Below, in pieces: positions 1 through 5,675 of a stretch of DNA of 7,418 bases; the stretch's first letter is position 1, and every line of letters starts with the position of its first letter. The notes below the pieces were generated by a model. It saw only the letters and a program-made list of their open reading frames with translations, ran no database searches and was not told the origin of the DNA. The DNA comes from Thermococcus sp. (GTDB taxonomy: Archaea; Methanobacteriota_B; Thermococci; Thermococcales; Thermococcaceae). Location: assembly GCA_021160985.1 (NCBI GenBank), contig JAGHBN010000103.1, positions 1 through 7,418 of the forward strand, given 5' to 3'. The position numbers were made by a program, and so were the translations under genes.

Positions 1-89
1 GGGTTGTCCCTGAAGAACACGTTGAAGTTGTGGAAGTCCCTTCCGGCGGCACCCAGAATAACAACCCTCTTTCTTTTCTTTTCTGCCAT
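1..89 (-). CDS. Cyclic 2,3-diphosphoglycerate synthetase-like protein, N-terminal fragment
   Basis: Only the first 29 codons are present; the gene runs off the left edge. The start is ATG at 89-87, preceded by an AGGTGGT ribosome binding site at 100-94. After a short basic leader (MAEKKRKR) comes a hydrophobic beta strand and a glycine-rich turn, VVILGAAGRDFHNFN. This matches what I recall of the start of archaeal proteins annotated as cyclic 2,3-diphosphoglycerate synthetase or predicted GTPase (COG2403), which have an N-terminal nucleotide-binding fold. In some thermophilic archaea the true synthetase makes cyclic 2,3-bisphosphoglycerate, a thermoprotective solute, but homologues occur where that solute is not known, so the function here is uncertain. 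The gene appears to have its own promoter and to be separate from the YbaK-type gene upstream. Identification rests on one short motif recalled from memory. Confidence 0.6.
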   Translation of the reverse strand, partial: MAEKKRKRVVILGAAGRDFHNFNVFFRDN

Positions 90-135
90 TCAGACCACCT
101 CAAAAGTTTTACTGCAATCCATCTTTGATTTTGTC

Positions 136-143
136 ATTTATAA
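136..143 (-). promoter_or_regulatory. TATA-box promoter of the leftward cPG synthetase-like gene
   Basis: Read on the minus strand the site is TTATAAAT, preceded by an A-rich stretch that could act as a BRE. Its centre is about 51 nt upstream of the ATG at 89. With the usual archaeal spacing of about 25 nt this puts the transcription start near 115 and leaves a leader of about 26 nt carrying the AGGTGGT site. This is the best TATA match in the 164-nt gap. Confidence 0.6.
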
Positions 144-206
144 CGATTTTTGTTTAAGAATGCAAGTTTTTAACGTGAATGGTTCGGTAGCAGACTCGCT
201 TGGGTG

Positions 207-213
207 AAAAAAA
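207..213 (-). terminator. T7-run terminator after the YbaK-type gene
   Basis: The minus strand has seven consecutive T residues about 40 nt past the TAG stop of the YbaK-type gene and before the promoter of the next leftward gene. A T-run without a strong hairpin is the usual intrinsic terminator in Thermococcales. The placement between a stop and a promoter supports the call. Confidence 0.5.
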
Positions 214-253
214 TTCGAGCAACGATGGATAATCTCCGTCTGAATTTGCCCGG

Positions 254-691
254 CTATTCGCTGACATCAATAACCTCTGCCCGCTGGTACTCGATTATCT
301 TTTCGGGTCTTATCCTGATGAGCCTGTCAATGGCCCCTCCTCCGCCGATGACGTACTCGTTCTCCAGAACCTTCGGGTCGACTATCGTCCTGAGCGGCAC
401 GCCGACCGGGGGGACGCCTCCGACCTCGTAGCCAGTAAGCTCCTTGACCTCCTTAGGTTTGGCGAACCTGCACTTTCCAAACTTCTTCTCCAGCTTTGAC
501 ATACTTACCCTCGACTCACCGTCAACTATGACGAGGAGGGGCTCGCTCTCGCTTATGATGACGAGCGACTTTATAACCTGCTTTTTGGCCACCCCTGTCT
601 CCTTCGTGGCCTGCTCGACGGTCTTGACGGGCCTTCCGATGTCGAGAATCTCGGCCTCCAGTTCCCTGGCGATATCTTCAAGCTTTTTCAT
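254..691 (-). CDS. YbaK/ProX-family aminoacyl-tRNA deacylase
   Basis: This 145-residue protein is a single YbaK/aaRS-associated domain. The family hydrolyses mischarged tRNAs in trans, for example Cys- or Ala-tRNA(Pro), in the cytoplasm. The expected lysine in the KSLV segment is present at K41 and is the likely equivalent of the essential lysine of bacterial YbaK. The substrate-loop motif GGVPPVG is at residues 91-97 and a glycine-rich GGGG at 116-119. Length is normal for a free-standing domain. I chose ATG 691 because AGGTG at 702-698 lies a good distance upstream; an in-frame GTG at 700 would add three residues (MLV) and cannot be excluded. The gene diverges from an AlaX-type editing gene, which supports a proofreading role. 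The tRNA specificity (Pro, Cys, Ala or other) cannot be read from the sequence. Confidence 0.9.
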   Translation of the reverse strand: MKKLEDIARELEAEILDIGRPVKTVEQATKETGVAKKQVIKSLVIISESEPLLVIVDGESRVSMSKLEKKFGKCRFAKPKEVKELTGYEVGGVPPVGVPLRTIVDPKVLENEYVIGGGGAIDRLIRIRPEKIIEYQRAEVIDVSE

Positions 692-723
692 AACCAACAC
701 CTAAAGCCGGTACGGCACAACCG

Positions 724-730
724 TTAATAA
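724..730. promoter_or_regulatory. Shared two-way TATA element between the YbaK-type and AlaX genes
   Basis: TTAATAA on the plus strand reads TTATTAA on the minus strand, and both are acceptable TATA cores. Its centre at 727 is 25 nt from the AlaX ATG at 752, which predicts a leaderless AlaX transcript, in keeping with the lack of a Shine-Dalgarno sequence there. In the other direction it predicts a start near 702, giving a leader of about 11 nt for the YbaK-type gene. No other AT-rich site lies in the 60-nt gap. It could instead serve only one direction. Confidence 0.5.
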
Positions 731-751
731 GCCTTCTGAGAAAATGGGACG

Positions 752-1213
752 ATGCCTATGTCCTCGGTTGAGGTTAGAACCCATACTGCCCTCCACGTGC
801 TCAAGGGTGCCGTCGTGAAAGTTCTCGGTGAGGGGGCCAAGTGGACGGCGAGCGTTTATGTGGATGGAAACCACGGAAGGCTGACCGTCAAGTTCGACCG
901 GAAGCCATCGCCGGAAGAGGTTGCCGAGATAGAGCGCCTTGCCAACGAGAAGGTGAAGGAAAACGTCCCGGTTCAGGTTTACGAGCTCCCGCGCGAAGAG
1001 GTGGAGGAGCGCTTTGGCGAGGATATGTACGACCTCTTTCCGGTTCCGCCGGAGGTGAGAACCCTCAGGGTCGTCGTGATCGAGGGCTGGAACGTCAATG
1101 CGTGTAAGGAGGAGCACACTAAGACCACCGGCGAAATAGGGGAGATAAAAATCCAGAAGGTTCGGTTCAGGAGGAGCAAAGAGCTTCTCGAGATCAGTTT
1201 TGATGTTCTTTGA
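752..1213 (+). CDS. alaX: AlaX-type alanyl-tRNA editing protein (small form)
   Basis: The 153-residue protein corresponds to the free-standing editing domain of alanyl-tRNA synthetase. It hydrolyses Ser-tRNA(Ala) or Gly-tRNA(Ala) in the cytoplasm. The zinc-binding residues are visible: HTALH gives H11 and H15, and CKEEH gives C118 and H122, the HxxxH plus CxxxH pattern of the second additional domain. A GEIGEI segment follows at 127-132. The length fits the small AlaX-S form of Pyrococcus; the longer AlaX-M form carries an extra N-terminal domain that is absent here. The start is ATG 752, with no Shine-Dalgarno sequence but a TATA-like element 25 nt upstream, consistent with a leaderless message; M3 is an alternative. 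The gene diverges from the YbaK-type gene and converges with the LigB-like gene 30 nt away. Mischarged amino-acid preference is not decidable from the sequence. Confidence 0.92.
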   Translation: MPMSSVEVRTHTALHVLKGAVVKVLGEGAKWTASVYVDGNHGRLTVKFDRKPSPEEVAEIERLANEKVKENVPVQVYELPREEVEERFGEDMYDLFPVPPEVRTLRVVVIEGWNVNACKEEHTKTTGEIGEIKIQKVRFRRSKELLEISFDVL

Positions 1214-1243
1214 GTGAACTTTAGTGCCCTGAGTTGGCGGGGC

Positions 1244-2035
1244 TTAGGTTTTCCGTACCCACAGAGCCCCTGCCATGCCGAAGTAGGTCGGGCAGGCGTA
1301 TGCAGAGGCCTTCAGCCTGAACTCAGCCTTCCTCATTGCCCCGAGCATTATCAGCATCCCCCAGTAGCTGTCTACCAGGGCCTTTGAAACGAGCTCCTCG
1401 GGAACGTTCGGGAGCTCCTCAAGGCGGTTTTCGGGTATGAGCTCCATTATCAGCCTGTCGTAGACTTCGCTCTCCTTTACCTTCCCGTAGGGACCGTTTT
1501 CGTCGTGTCCGTGTCCGTGGTCGGCGCTGATTATCAGAGCGGTTTTCTTGGCGTCTTTTTCGAGAACTTCACCGAGGACTTCGCCAAACCTTACAAGGGT
1601 TCCCCTGCTCACTCCCCTCGACGGCGTTATCAGGACGAGCGGTTTCTTTTCAAGGAACTGCAGTGGTATAAGCTCTCCCCAGCTCAGCGGCCAGCGTGAA
1701 TACTCTCCACTAAGTGAGGCGAAGTTTAAATCAACAACGGGCATTCCCTCTTTCTTCTCAGCCCTGTAGATCTTCTCAGCCAGCCCCCTGTCTGTTTTCC
1801 ACTCGCCGGGCAGTTCCTTTCCCTCGAAGCCGAGCCATGAGATGAGGTTTTCTGCCATGATAACTCCGAGGTGGTCGCTTATACGAACGTTGTGGGGGCT
1901 TATCAGGACGTAGGAGTCCGCGCCTTTAAACTCCTCTCCAATCTTTCTTAGAATCCCTGCGAGCTTCTCCGTTTCCTCGTCGGGCGGCTCGAGAACCGGG
2001 TTCCCGTGGGGCATCAGGCCGATTCCAACGAGCAT
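1244..2035 (-). CDS. LigB-superfamily class III extradiol dioxygenase-like protein
   Basis: This 263-residue protein fits the LigB superfamily (extradiol dioxygenase catalytic subunit, DODA and MEMO relatives), whose members use a non-haem iron site to open catechol-type rings, though some have lost catalysis. Family-like features are LMPHGNP with H10, ISPHN with H48, a W-G-E-L-I-P-L segment around 119-125 matching the usual DHGxWxPL region, and a histidine-rich SADHGHGHD at 170-178. The physiological substrate is unknown; aromatic ring degradation is not expected in this lineage. I prefer ATG 2035 because a full GAGGTGATC site precedes it; an in-frame GTG at 2044 inside that site would add three residues. 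The start is 5 nt after the stop of the threonine synthase-like gene, so the two are probably translationally coupled. No clear terminator follows the stop. Confidence 0.8.
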   Translation of the reverse strand: MLVGIGLMPHGNPVLEPPDEETEKLAGILRKIGEEFKGADSYVLISPHNVRISDHLGVIMAENLISWLGFEGKELPGEWKTDRGLAEKIYRAEKKEGMPVVDLNFASLSGEYSRWPLSWGELIPLQFLEKKPLVLITPSRGVSRGTLVRFGEVLGEVLEKDAKKTALIISADHGHGHDENGPYGKVKESEVYDRLIMELIPENRLEELPNVPEELVSKALVDSYWGMLIMLGAMRKAEFRLKASAYACPTYFGMAGALWVRKT

Positions 2036-2038
2036 TTC

Positions 2039-2047
2039 GATCACCTC
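2039..2047 (-). promoter_or_regulatory. Nine-base Shine-Dalgarno site deciding the start of the LigB-like gene
   Basis: The minus strand reads GAGGTGATC, fully complementary to the archaeal 16S rRNA 3' end (GATCACCTC). It sits 3 nt before ATG 2035 and spans the stop codon of the threonine synthase-like gene. This favours ATG 2035 over the GTG at 2044, which lies inside the site, and points to reinitiation by ribosomes finishing the upstream gene. Confidence 0.7.
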
Positions 2048-3171
2048 AAACAGTTTTCAAGTTCTTCGAGCGGGCACTCCCGTATCTTCCCAGCGGGAGT
2101 GTTCTTCAGCGTTTTTAGACCGGAGCCGGTGAGTATTGAAACGACCTTGGCCCCTTCCGGAAGGTCGAGCTTCTCAAGCGCGGCAATTCCCGTCGCGCTC
2201 GCGGGCTGGACGAAGAGGCCCTCGCCGGCGAGCTTTCTCTGACCCTCCTTGATTTCCTCATCGGAAACGGAAACGCAACCCCAGCCGAACTCCCTGAGGA
2301 GTTTCAGAACCGCGTTCCCGCTTGGCGGGTAGGGGTTGGCTATGGCCTTTGCTATCGTCTTCGGGTTCTCAAAGCGCTCGATTTTTGCTTTACCTTCCTT
2401 AAACGCCCTGCATATGGGTGAACAGCCCTCGGCCTGAACCGCTATGAGGGTTGGGAGGTCATCGATGAGCCCGCTCTCGTGGAGCTCTGTGAACCCCTTT
2501 GCAATCCCCCTGAAGAGCCCGCCGGAGCTGGTCGGAATCAGGACGTAGTCCGGGCTTACCTCTTCCGCTATCTCGAAGGCAATGCCCTTGTAGCCCTCGA
2601 TTCGGAAGGGGTTGTCGGAGTTGATGAAATGGACGCCGAGCTTTTCTCCAAGCTTCAGGCTCTCGAAGTAGAGCCTTCCGTAGTCACCGCGAACCCTGAT
2701 AACGTCCCCGCCGTAAACACCGACAGCCTTCAGCTTCTCTTCGCTCGCGCTCTCTGAGACGAAAATCTTCGCCTTCAGCCCGAAGCGGGAGGCGTATGCA
2801 GCTACACTCGCCGCCATGTTTCCAGTTGAGACCGTCCCGACGGCCTTGTAGCCCGCTTTCAGGGCGTAGCTCATGGCAAGAAACGTGCCCCTGTCCTTGA
2901 AGCTCCATGTCGGGTTCACGGTCTCGTTCTTGAGGTAGAGCTTTATCCCGAACTCCCTCCCGAGCCTCGACTTGACAAGCGGTGTGTCGCCTTCACCGAG
3001 GGAAAACTCAAGCGCGGGCTTCACGGGCCAGAAGTCGTAAAAGCGCTCCCAGACGTTCTTTCCTATGTACGGCTCACTGCGGAAGGCCTCAAACTCAACG
3101 GGTTCGTCGCACTCGCACCTCTGAACGGGTTTCTCATAGGTTTTCCCGCATATCGGACACCTAAGCTTCAA
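2041..3171 (-). CDS. thrC: Threonine synthase (PLP fold type II)
   Basis: The 376-residue product resembles threonine synthase, which converts O-phosphohomoserine to threonine and phosphate in the cytoplasm. An N-terminal zinc ribbon (C5, C8, C19, C21) precedes a tryptophan-synthase-beta-like fold. SFKDRG at 90-95 carries the PLP lysine K92, STGNMAAS lies at 115-122, and the phosphate-binding SSGGLFRG at 215-222. The residue before SFKDRG is tryptophan (NPTW) where many threonine synthases have glycine, so this may be a separate archaeal subfamily; an O-phosphoserine- or cysteate-type activity is a lesser possibility. The start is TTG at 3171, chosen because the zinc ribbon begins immediately after it and a G-rich tract (AGGGGGG) lies a few bases upstream. 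It overlaps the end of the metalloprotease gene by 11 nt and is followed after 5 nt by the LigB-like gene, indicating one transcript. Confidence 0.82.
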   Translation of the reverse strand: MKLRCPICGKTYEKPVQRCECDEPVEFEAFRSEPYIGKNVWERFYDFWPVKPALEFSLGEGDTPLVKSRLGREFGIKLYLKNETVNPTWSFKDRGTFLAMSYALKAGYKAVGTVSTGNMAASVAAYASRFGLKAKIFVSESASEEKLKAVGVYGGDVIRVRGDYGRLYFESLKLGEKLGVHFINSDNPFRIEGYKGIAFEIAEEVSPDYVLIPTSSGGLFRGIAKGFTELHESGLIDDLPTLIAVQAEGCSPICRAFKEGKAKIERFENPKTIAKAIANPYPPSGNAVLKLLREFGWGCVSVSDEEIKEGQRKLAGEGLFVQPASATGIAALEKLDLPEGAKVVSILTGSGLKTLKNTPAGKIRECPLEELENCLR

Positions 3172-4264
3172 CCCTAACCCCCCTAACGGCTTTCAGGAGG
3201 ACGGTTTTTCCCTCAATCATTATCGTATACCTTGCGTACGTGTTCCCCCTTGCCAGCTCTTCGAGGGTTTCCCCAAAGGCCTTTGCGGCCTCTTTACTTG
3301 AGAAGAGGACCTTCCACTGGAGGATGTAGCCGTCTGTGTTTTGAGCCAGAACAAGCCTGTCGCCGAGCCAGGCGCTCGAAACGTTCCAGGCGCTCTCGTT
3401 ATCCAGCTTTGCAACGTCCCTGAGAAGGAGGTAGACGTAGTACTCCCCGAGCCTGTCTTCCCTGAGAACCCGCGAGCCCGGCGGCGTTTCCAGGGTGACG
3501 TTGAGCGGAGTGACGTTTTGGAGGTACAGCTCCGGGTGCATTACCTGCTGTGCCGAGACCGGGTAGCGGAGGTAGGCCGCGTTAACGAGCTCCCAGCCCC
3601 CTTTTTCGTAGAGGTATCTAACAAAGCGACCGCCGAAGACGTAGGGGAAGATGTGGAGGTCTGTAAGGGGGTTGCCGCTCAGGGAGCGTATCTTGTGAAT
3701 GGGTATCCCGTTCCTCTCACAGTACAGGTCTGCCACGAGGTCTGCGTCCCCCTCGATGAGGGACTGGACAGCTATGGTGCCGTCGTAGGTGTCTGCCCCG
3801 TACTTCGCATCGAACCACTGTTTCTGGAGCACGTGGACACTCTCGTGGGCTATCGTTCTCCGGGCGATGTCTGGGTTCGCCATGAAGTTTTCTCTGATTA
3901 TGTAGATGGTGTCCCCCACAGTAGCCGCTATCCACCCGGCCTTCCTCTCGGTTTCCTCCTTGATGTACTGGTAGTCCGGTGGAAGGAGGAGTGTCATCTT
4001 GTAGGTCAGCTCCTCGATTTTCATCCTCTCGATGTCCGCCTTGCCGGGCTTCCACTTGGCTAAAGCCTCGCTCTTAGTGAGAACCACTATCTTGGGCCTC
4101 TCCTTGAAGGTGAGGTTGCGTATCTCCTGAACCTGGTCGAGGATTTCATCCACTTCCTCCAGAAGGGCGCCCGGCTCGATGGTCAGCCTCTCGGCTGCGT
4201 AGAGCGCCGAAACGAGCAGGACTATCAGCCCGAGAACTGTAAGCTTTTTCAGGAGGCTCTGCAT
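3161..4264 (-). CDS. Predicted exported HExxH zinc metalloprotease, family unknown
   Basis: I cannot name a family for this 367-residue protein. It begins with two lysines and a hydrophobic stretch (about residues 8-24, ending SALYAAE) that could be a signal peptide or a membrane anchor. The central motif TIAHESVH provides HExxH with H140, E141 and H144. E171 in the LIEGDAD segment, 27 residues later, is well placed as a third zinc ligand, as in gluzincin peptidases. Five N-x-S/T sequons (N50, N250, N255, N289, N294) agree with exposure on the outer face, where archaeal N-glycosylation occurs. A MHPELY segment at 242-247 resembles one I recall from bacterial proteins with a similar HExxH core. 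The first ATG is used; only a weak GAG-rich ribosome site precedes it, and a TATA-like sequence about 24 nt upstream suggests a nearly leaderless message. Overlap with thrC suggests co-transcription but not a shared pathway. Confidence 0.75.
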   Translation of the reverse strand: MQSLLKKLTVLGLIVLLVSALYAAERLTIEPGALLEEVDEILDQVQEIRNLTFKERPKIVVLTKSEALAKWKPGKADIERMKIEELTYKMTLLLPPDYQYIKEETERKAGWIAATVGDTIYIIRENFMANPDIARRTIAHESVHVLQKQWFDAKYGADTYDGTIAVQSLIEGDADLVADLYCERNGIPIHKIRSLSGNPLTDLHIFPYVFGGRFVRYLYEKGGWELVNAAYLRYPVSAQQVMHPELYLQNVTPLNVTLETPPGSRVLREDRLGEYYVYLLLRDVAKLDNESAWNVSSAWLGDRLVLAQNTDGYILQWKVLFSSKEAAKAFGETLEELARGNTYARYTIMIEGKTVLLKAVRGVRVEA

Positions 4265-4275
4265 GTTCTCAACTC

Positions 4276-4292
4276 AAAAAGAGAATTAAAAA
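4276..4292 (-). terminator. Double T-run after psmB, overlapping a possible promoter for the metalloprotease gene
   Basis: The minus strand reads TTTTTAATTCTCTTTTT, beginning 17 nt after the psmB stop, and fits the Thermococcales style of T-rich intrinsic terminator. The first part (TTTTTAATT, 4292-4284) is also a fair TATA-like sequence centred about 24 nt from ATG 4264. The same stretch may therefore end psmB transcripts and start metalloprotease transcripts. Neither role is certain from sequence alone. Confidence 0.45.
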
Positions 4293-4309
4293 GGGTTTGC
4301 GTGTCGGGT

Positions 4310-4912
4310 TCACTCCTTGAACTCGACGAACTCTTCCTTCATGCCGTCCTTGGTTATGACGACGACCTGAACCTTCCTGTCGCCGGTGTAAACATCGCGC
4401 TTCCCGGCCGTCCTGACGGCCCTGATCGCGAGCTCCTTGGCCTCCTCAACGCTCATATCCTTCCTGAAGCCGTCCTCAAGGACGGCTATGGCGAATGGGC
4501 TTCCCGAGCCGGTCGCGGTATAGTCGTCGAAGATGAGGCCTCCCAGCGGGTCAAGGTTCGCCAGGGTCGGCTCGTCGACGTAACCCCCTATTATGATCTG
4601 AACCATGTAGGGGAACCACTTGTTTTCGTTGAGGATGTTGCTGAGGAGGTTTGCCATCGCCTTTGTGTTCATTTCCCTGTTCCAGGTGAAGCGGTAGTAG
4701 CGCGCCTCCGCTTCAAGTTGCCTCGCCAAAGCCTGAATGTCTCCGACGCTTCCCGCGGTGGTTATCGCTATCCTGTCCGTTATCGGGAGTATCTTCCTGA
4801 TGTTGAGGGTCTCCACCATGTGGTCGAGTGATGCCTGAGTATCAGCGGCCAGAACAACGCCGTCCCGCGCCTTTATCCCGACCGTTGTGGTTCCGGTCTT
4901 CTTCGTTTCCAT
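4310..4912 (-). CDS. psmB: 20S proteasome beta subunit (active)
   Basis: The gene encodes a 200-residue precursor of the catalytic beta subunit of the archaeal 20S proteasome, which forms the inner rings of the cytoplasmic protein-degrading barrel. A seven-residue propeptide (METKKTG) precedes TTTVG; self-cleavage between G7 and T8 would expose the nucleophilic threonine. In mature numbering all key residues are present: T1, D17, K33, S129 (in TGSGSP) and D166 (in KRDVYTG). Thermococcales have two beta paralogues; which one this is cannot be settled here, but the site is complete, so it should be active. The start is ATG 4912, supported by a GAGGGTGAG site just upstream and by the normal propeptide length. 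The 34-nt gap from the ABC ATPase gene and a TATA-like element there point to its own promoter, although read-through from the transporter is possible. No alpha subunit gene is in the window. Confidence 0.95.
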   Translation of the reverse strand: METKKTGTTTVGIKARDGVVLAADTQASLDHMVETLNIRKILPITDRIAITTAGSVGDIQALARQLEAEARYYRFTWNREMNTKAMANLLSNILNENKWFPYMVQIIIGGYVDEPTLANLDPLGGLIFDDYTATGSGSPFAIAVLEDGFRKDMSVEEAKELAIRAVRTAGKRDVYTGDRKVQVVVITKDGMKEEFVEFKE

Positions 4913-4915
4913 TTT

Positions 4916-4924
4916 CTCACCCTC
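4916..4924 (-). promoter_or_regulatory. Shine-Dalgarno site of psmB
   Basis: GAGGGTGAG on the minus strand lies 3 nt before ATG 4912 and is a close variant of the GGAGGTGATC consensus. It fixes the start at METKKTG and rules out longer in-frame readings, which would run back into the end of the ABC ATPase gene. Confidence 0.6.
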
Positions 4925-4944
4925 ACTGTGATAGCCTTTCACCG

Positions 4945-4951
4945 TTTTAAA
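4945..4951 (-). promoter_or_regulatory. TATA-box promoter of psmB inside the ATPase gene end
   Basis: The minus strand reads TTTAAAA with the purine-containing GCAAGG before it as a possible BRE. The element overlaps the TAA stop of the ABC ATPase gene. Its centre at 4948 predicts a start near 4923, leaving a leader of about 11 nt that just contains the ribosome binding site. It would uncouple proteasome expression from the transporter. Confidence 0.5.
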
Positions 4952-5675
4952 CCTTGCTAAGGCCTGCAATGAGGAGCCTCCTGCCACTAACCTCAACGAG
5001 GTTCGCCTTTATCCCGTAGACCTCCTCAAGAACGGCCGGCTCAAGCTCTCTCGGCTTACCCTCCCATACTTTCTTTCCCCTGTGGAGGATCAGAAGCCTG
5101 TCAGCATAGCTCAGTGCCAGGTTGAGGTCGTGCAGAACCGCGACTATTATCTTCTCTTCCTTCAGTTCGTTAAGCAGATCCATGACGAGAAGGGCGTGGT
5201 TCACATCGAGGTGGCTCGTGGGCTCGTCGAGGAGTATGACGTCGCTGCCCTGGGCCAGGGCCCTCGCGATCAGGACCAGCTGGTACTCACCACCCGAGAG
5301 GAACGTTATCGGCTCCTTCCGCCGCTCCCAGAGGCCAACCCTCTTCAGGGCATCCTCAACACTTCCCTTAGTTGCGTACGTCCCCATCTCCACGAACTCC
5401 TCTATCGTGAAGGCGAACTCCGGGAGTGAGCTCTGGGGGACGTAGGTTATCAGCTTGGCCCTCTCCCCGGGCTTCATAACCATCAGATCCTTCCCGTTCA
5501 GGTTGACCTTCCCCTCTCCCTCGAGGATGCCGACCATGCATTTCAGGAGAGTGCTCTTCCCGGCCCCGTTCGGCCCGATTATCGCCAGCAGTTCCCCTTT
5601 TTTGGCGGAGAACTCAACCCCATCGAGAACCCTTCTCTTCCCGTATGAGAACGACAGGCTCACATCGAGGTTCAT
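4947..5675 (-). CDS. FecCD/BtuCD-family ABC transporter ATP-binding protein
   Basis: This 242-residue ATPase powers import through the permease encoded just before it. All nucleotide-binding motifs are intact: Walker A GPNGAGKST at 34-42, Q-loop glutamine Q81 in YVPQ, signature LSGGE at 126-130, Walker B with the D-loop in ILLDEPTSHLD at 147-157, and the switch histidine H182 in LHDLNLA. The sequence style (FSYG near the start, VPQSS, TSHLDVNH) is that of the subfamily importing iron siderophores, haem or cobamides. It acts at the inner face of the membrane as a dimer with two permease copies. Its ATG overlaps the permease stop in an ATGA arrangement, so the two are translationally coupled. 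The substrate cannot be deduced, and no substrate-binding protein is encoded nearby. Confidence 0.93.
   Translation of the reverse strand: MNLDVSLSFSYGKRRVLDGVEFSAKKGELLAIIGPNGAGKSTLLKCMVGILEGEGKVNLNGKDLMVMKPGERAKLITYVPQSSLPEFAFTIEEFVEMGTYATKGSVEDALKRVGLWERRKEPITFLSGGEYQLVLIARALAQGSDVILLDEPTSHLDVNHALLVMDLLNELKEEKIIVAVLHDLNLALSYADRLLILHRGKKVWEGKPRELEPAVLEEVYGIKANLVEVSGRRLLIAGLSKV

Noticed and set aside
3170..3186. TTAGGGGGGTTAGGG on the minus strand, resembling telomeric repeats or a G-quadruplex
   Set aside because: Only two separate G tracts are present, and the position just before the TTG of thrC is better explained as a ribosome binding site plus C-terminal codons of the upstream gene.
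3341..4063. A 240-codon open frame on the plus strand opposite the metalloprotease gene
   Set aside because: It is antisense to a gene with a clear leader, HExxH motif and sequons, has no recognisable motif, and long antisense frames are common in GC-rich DNA with strong codon bias.
4301..4831. A 176-codon plus-strand frame opposite psmB
   Set aside because: It is the complement of a proteasome subunit with every catalytic residue in place, and its product has no recognisable pattern.
4913..4996. A longer proteasome start extending the beta subunit N-terminus by 28 residues
   Set aside because: The extension runs into the end of the ATPase gene in another frame and would give an atypically long propeptide; ATG 4912 has a ribosome site and gives the standard short propeptide.
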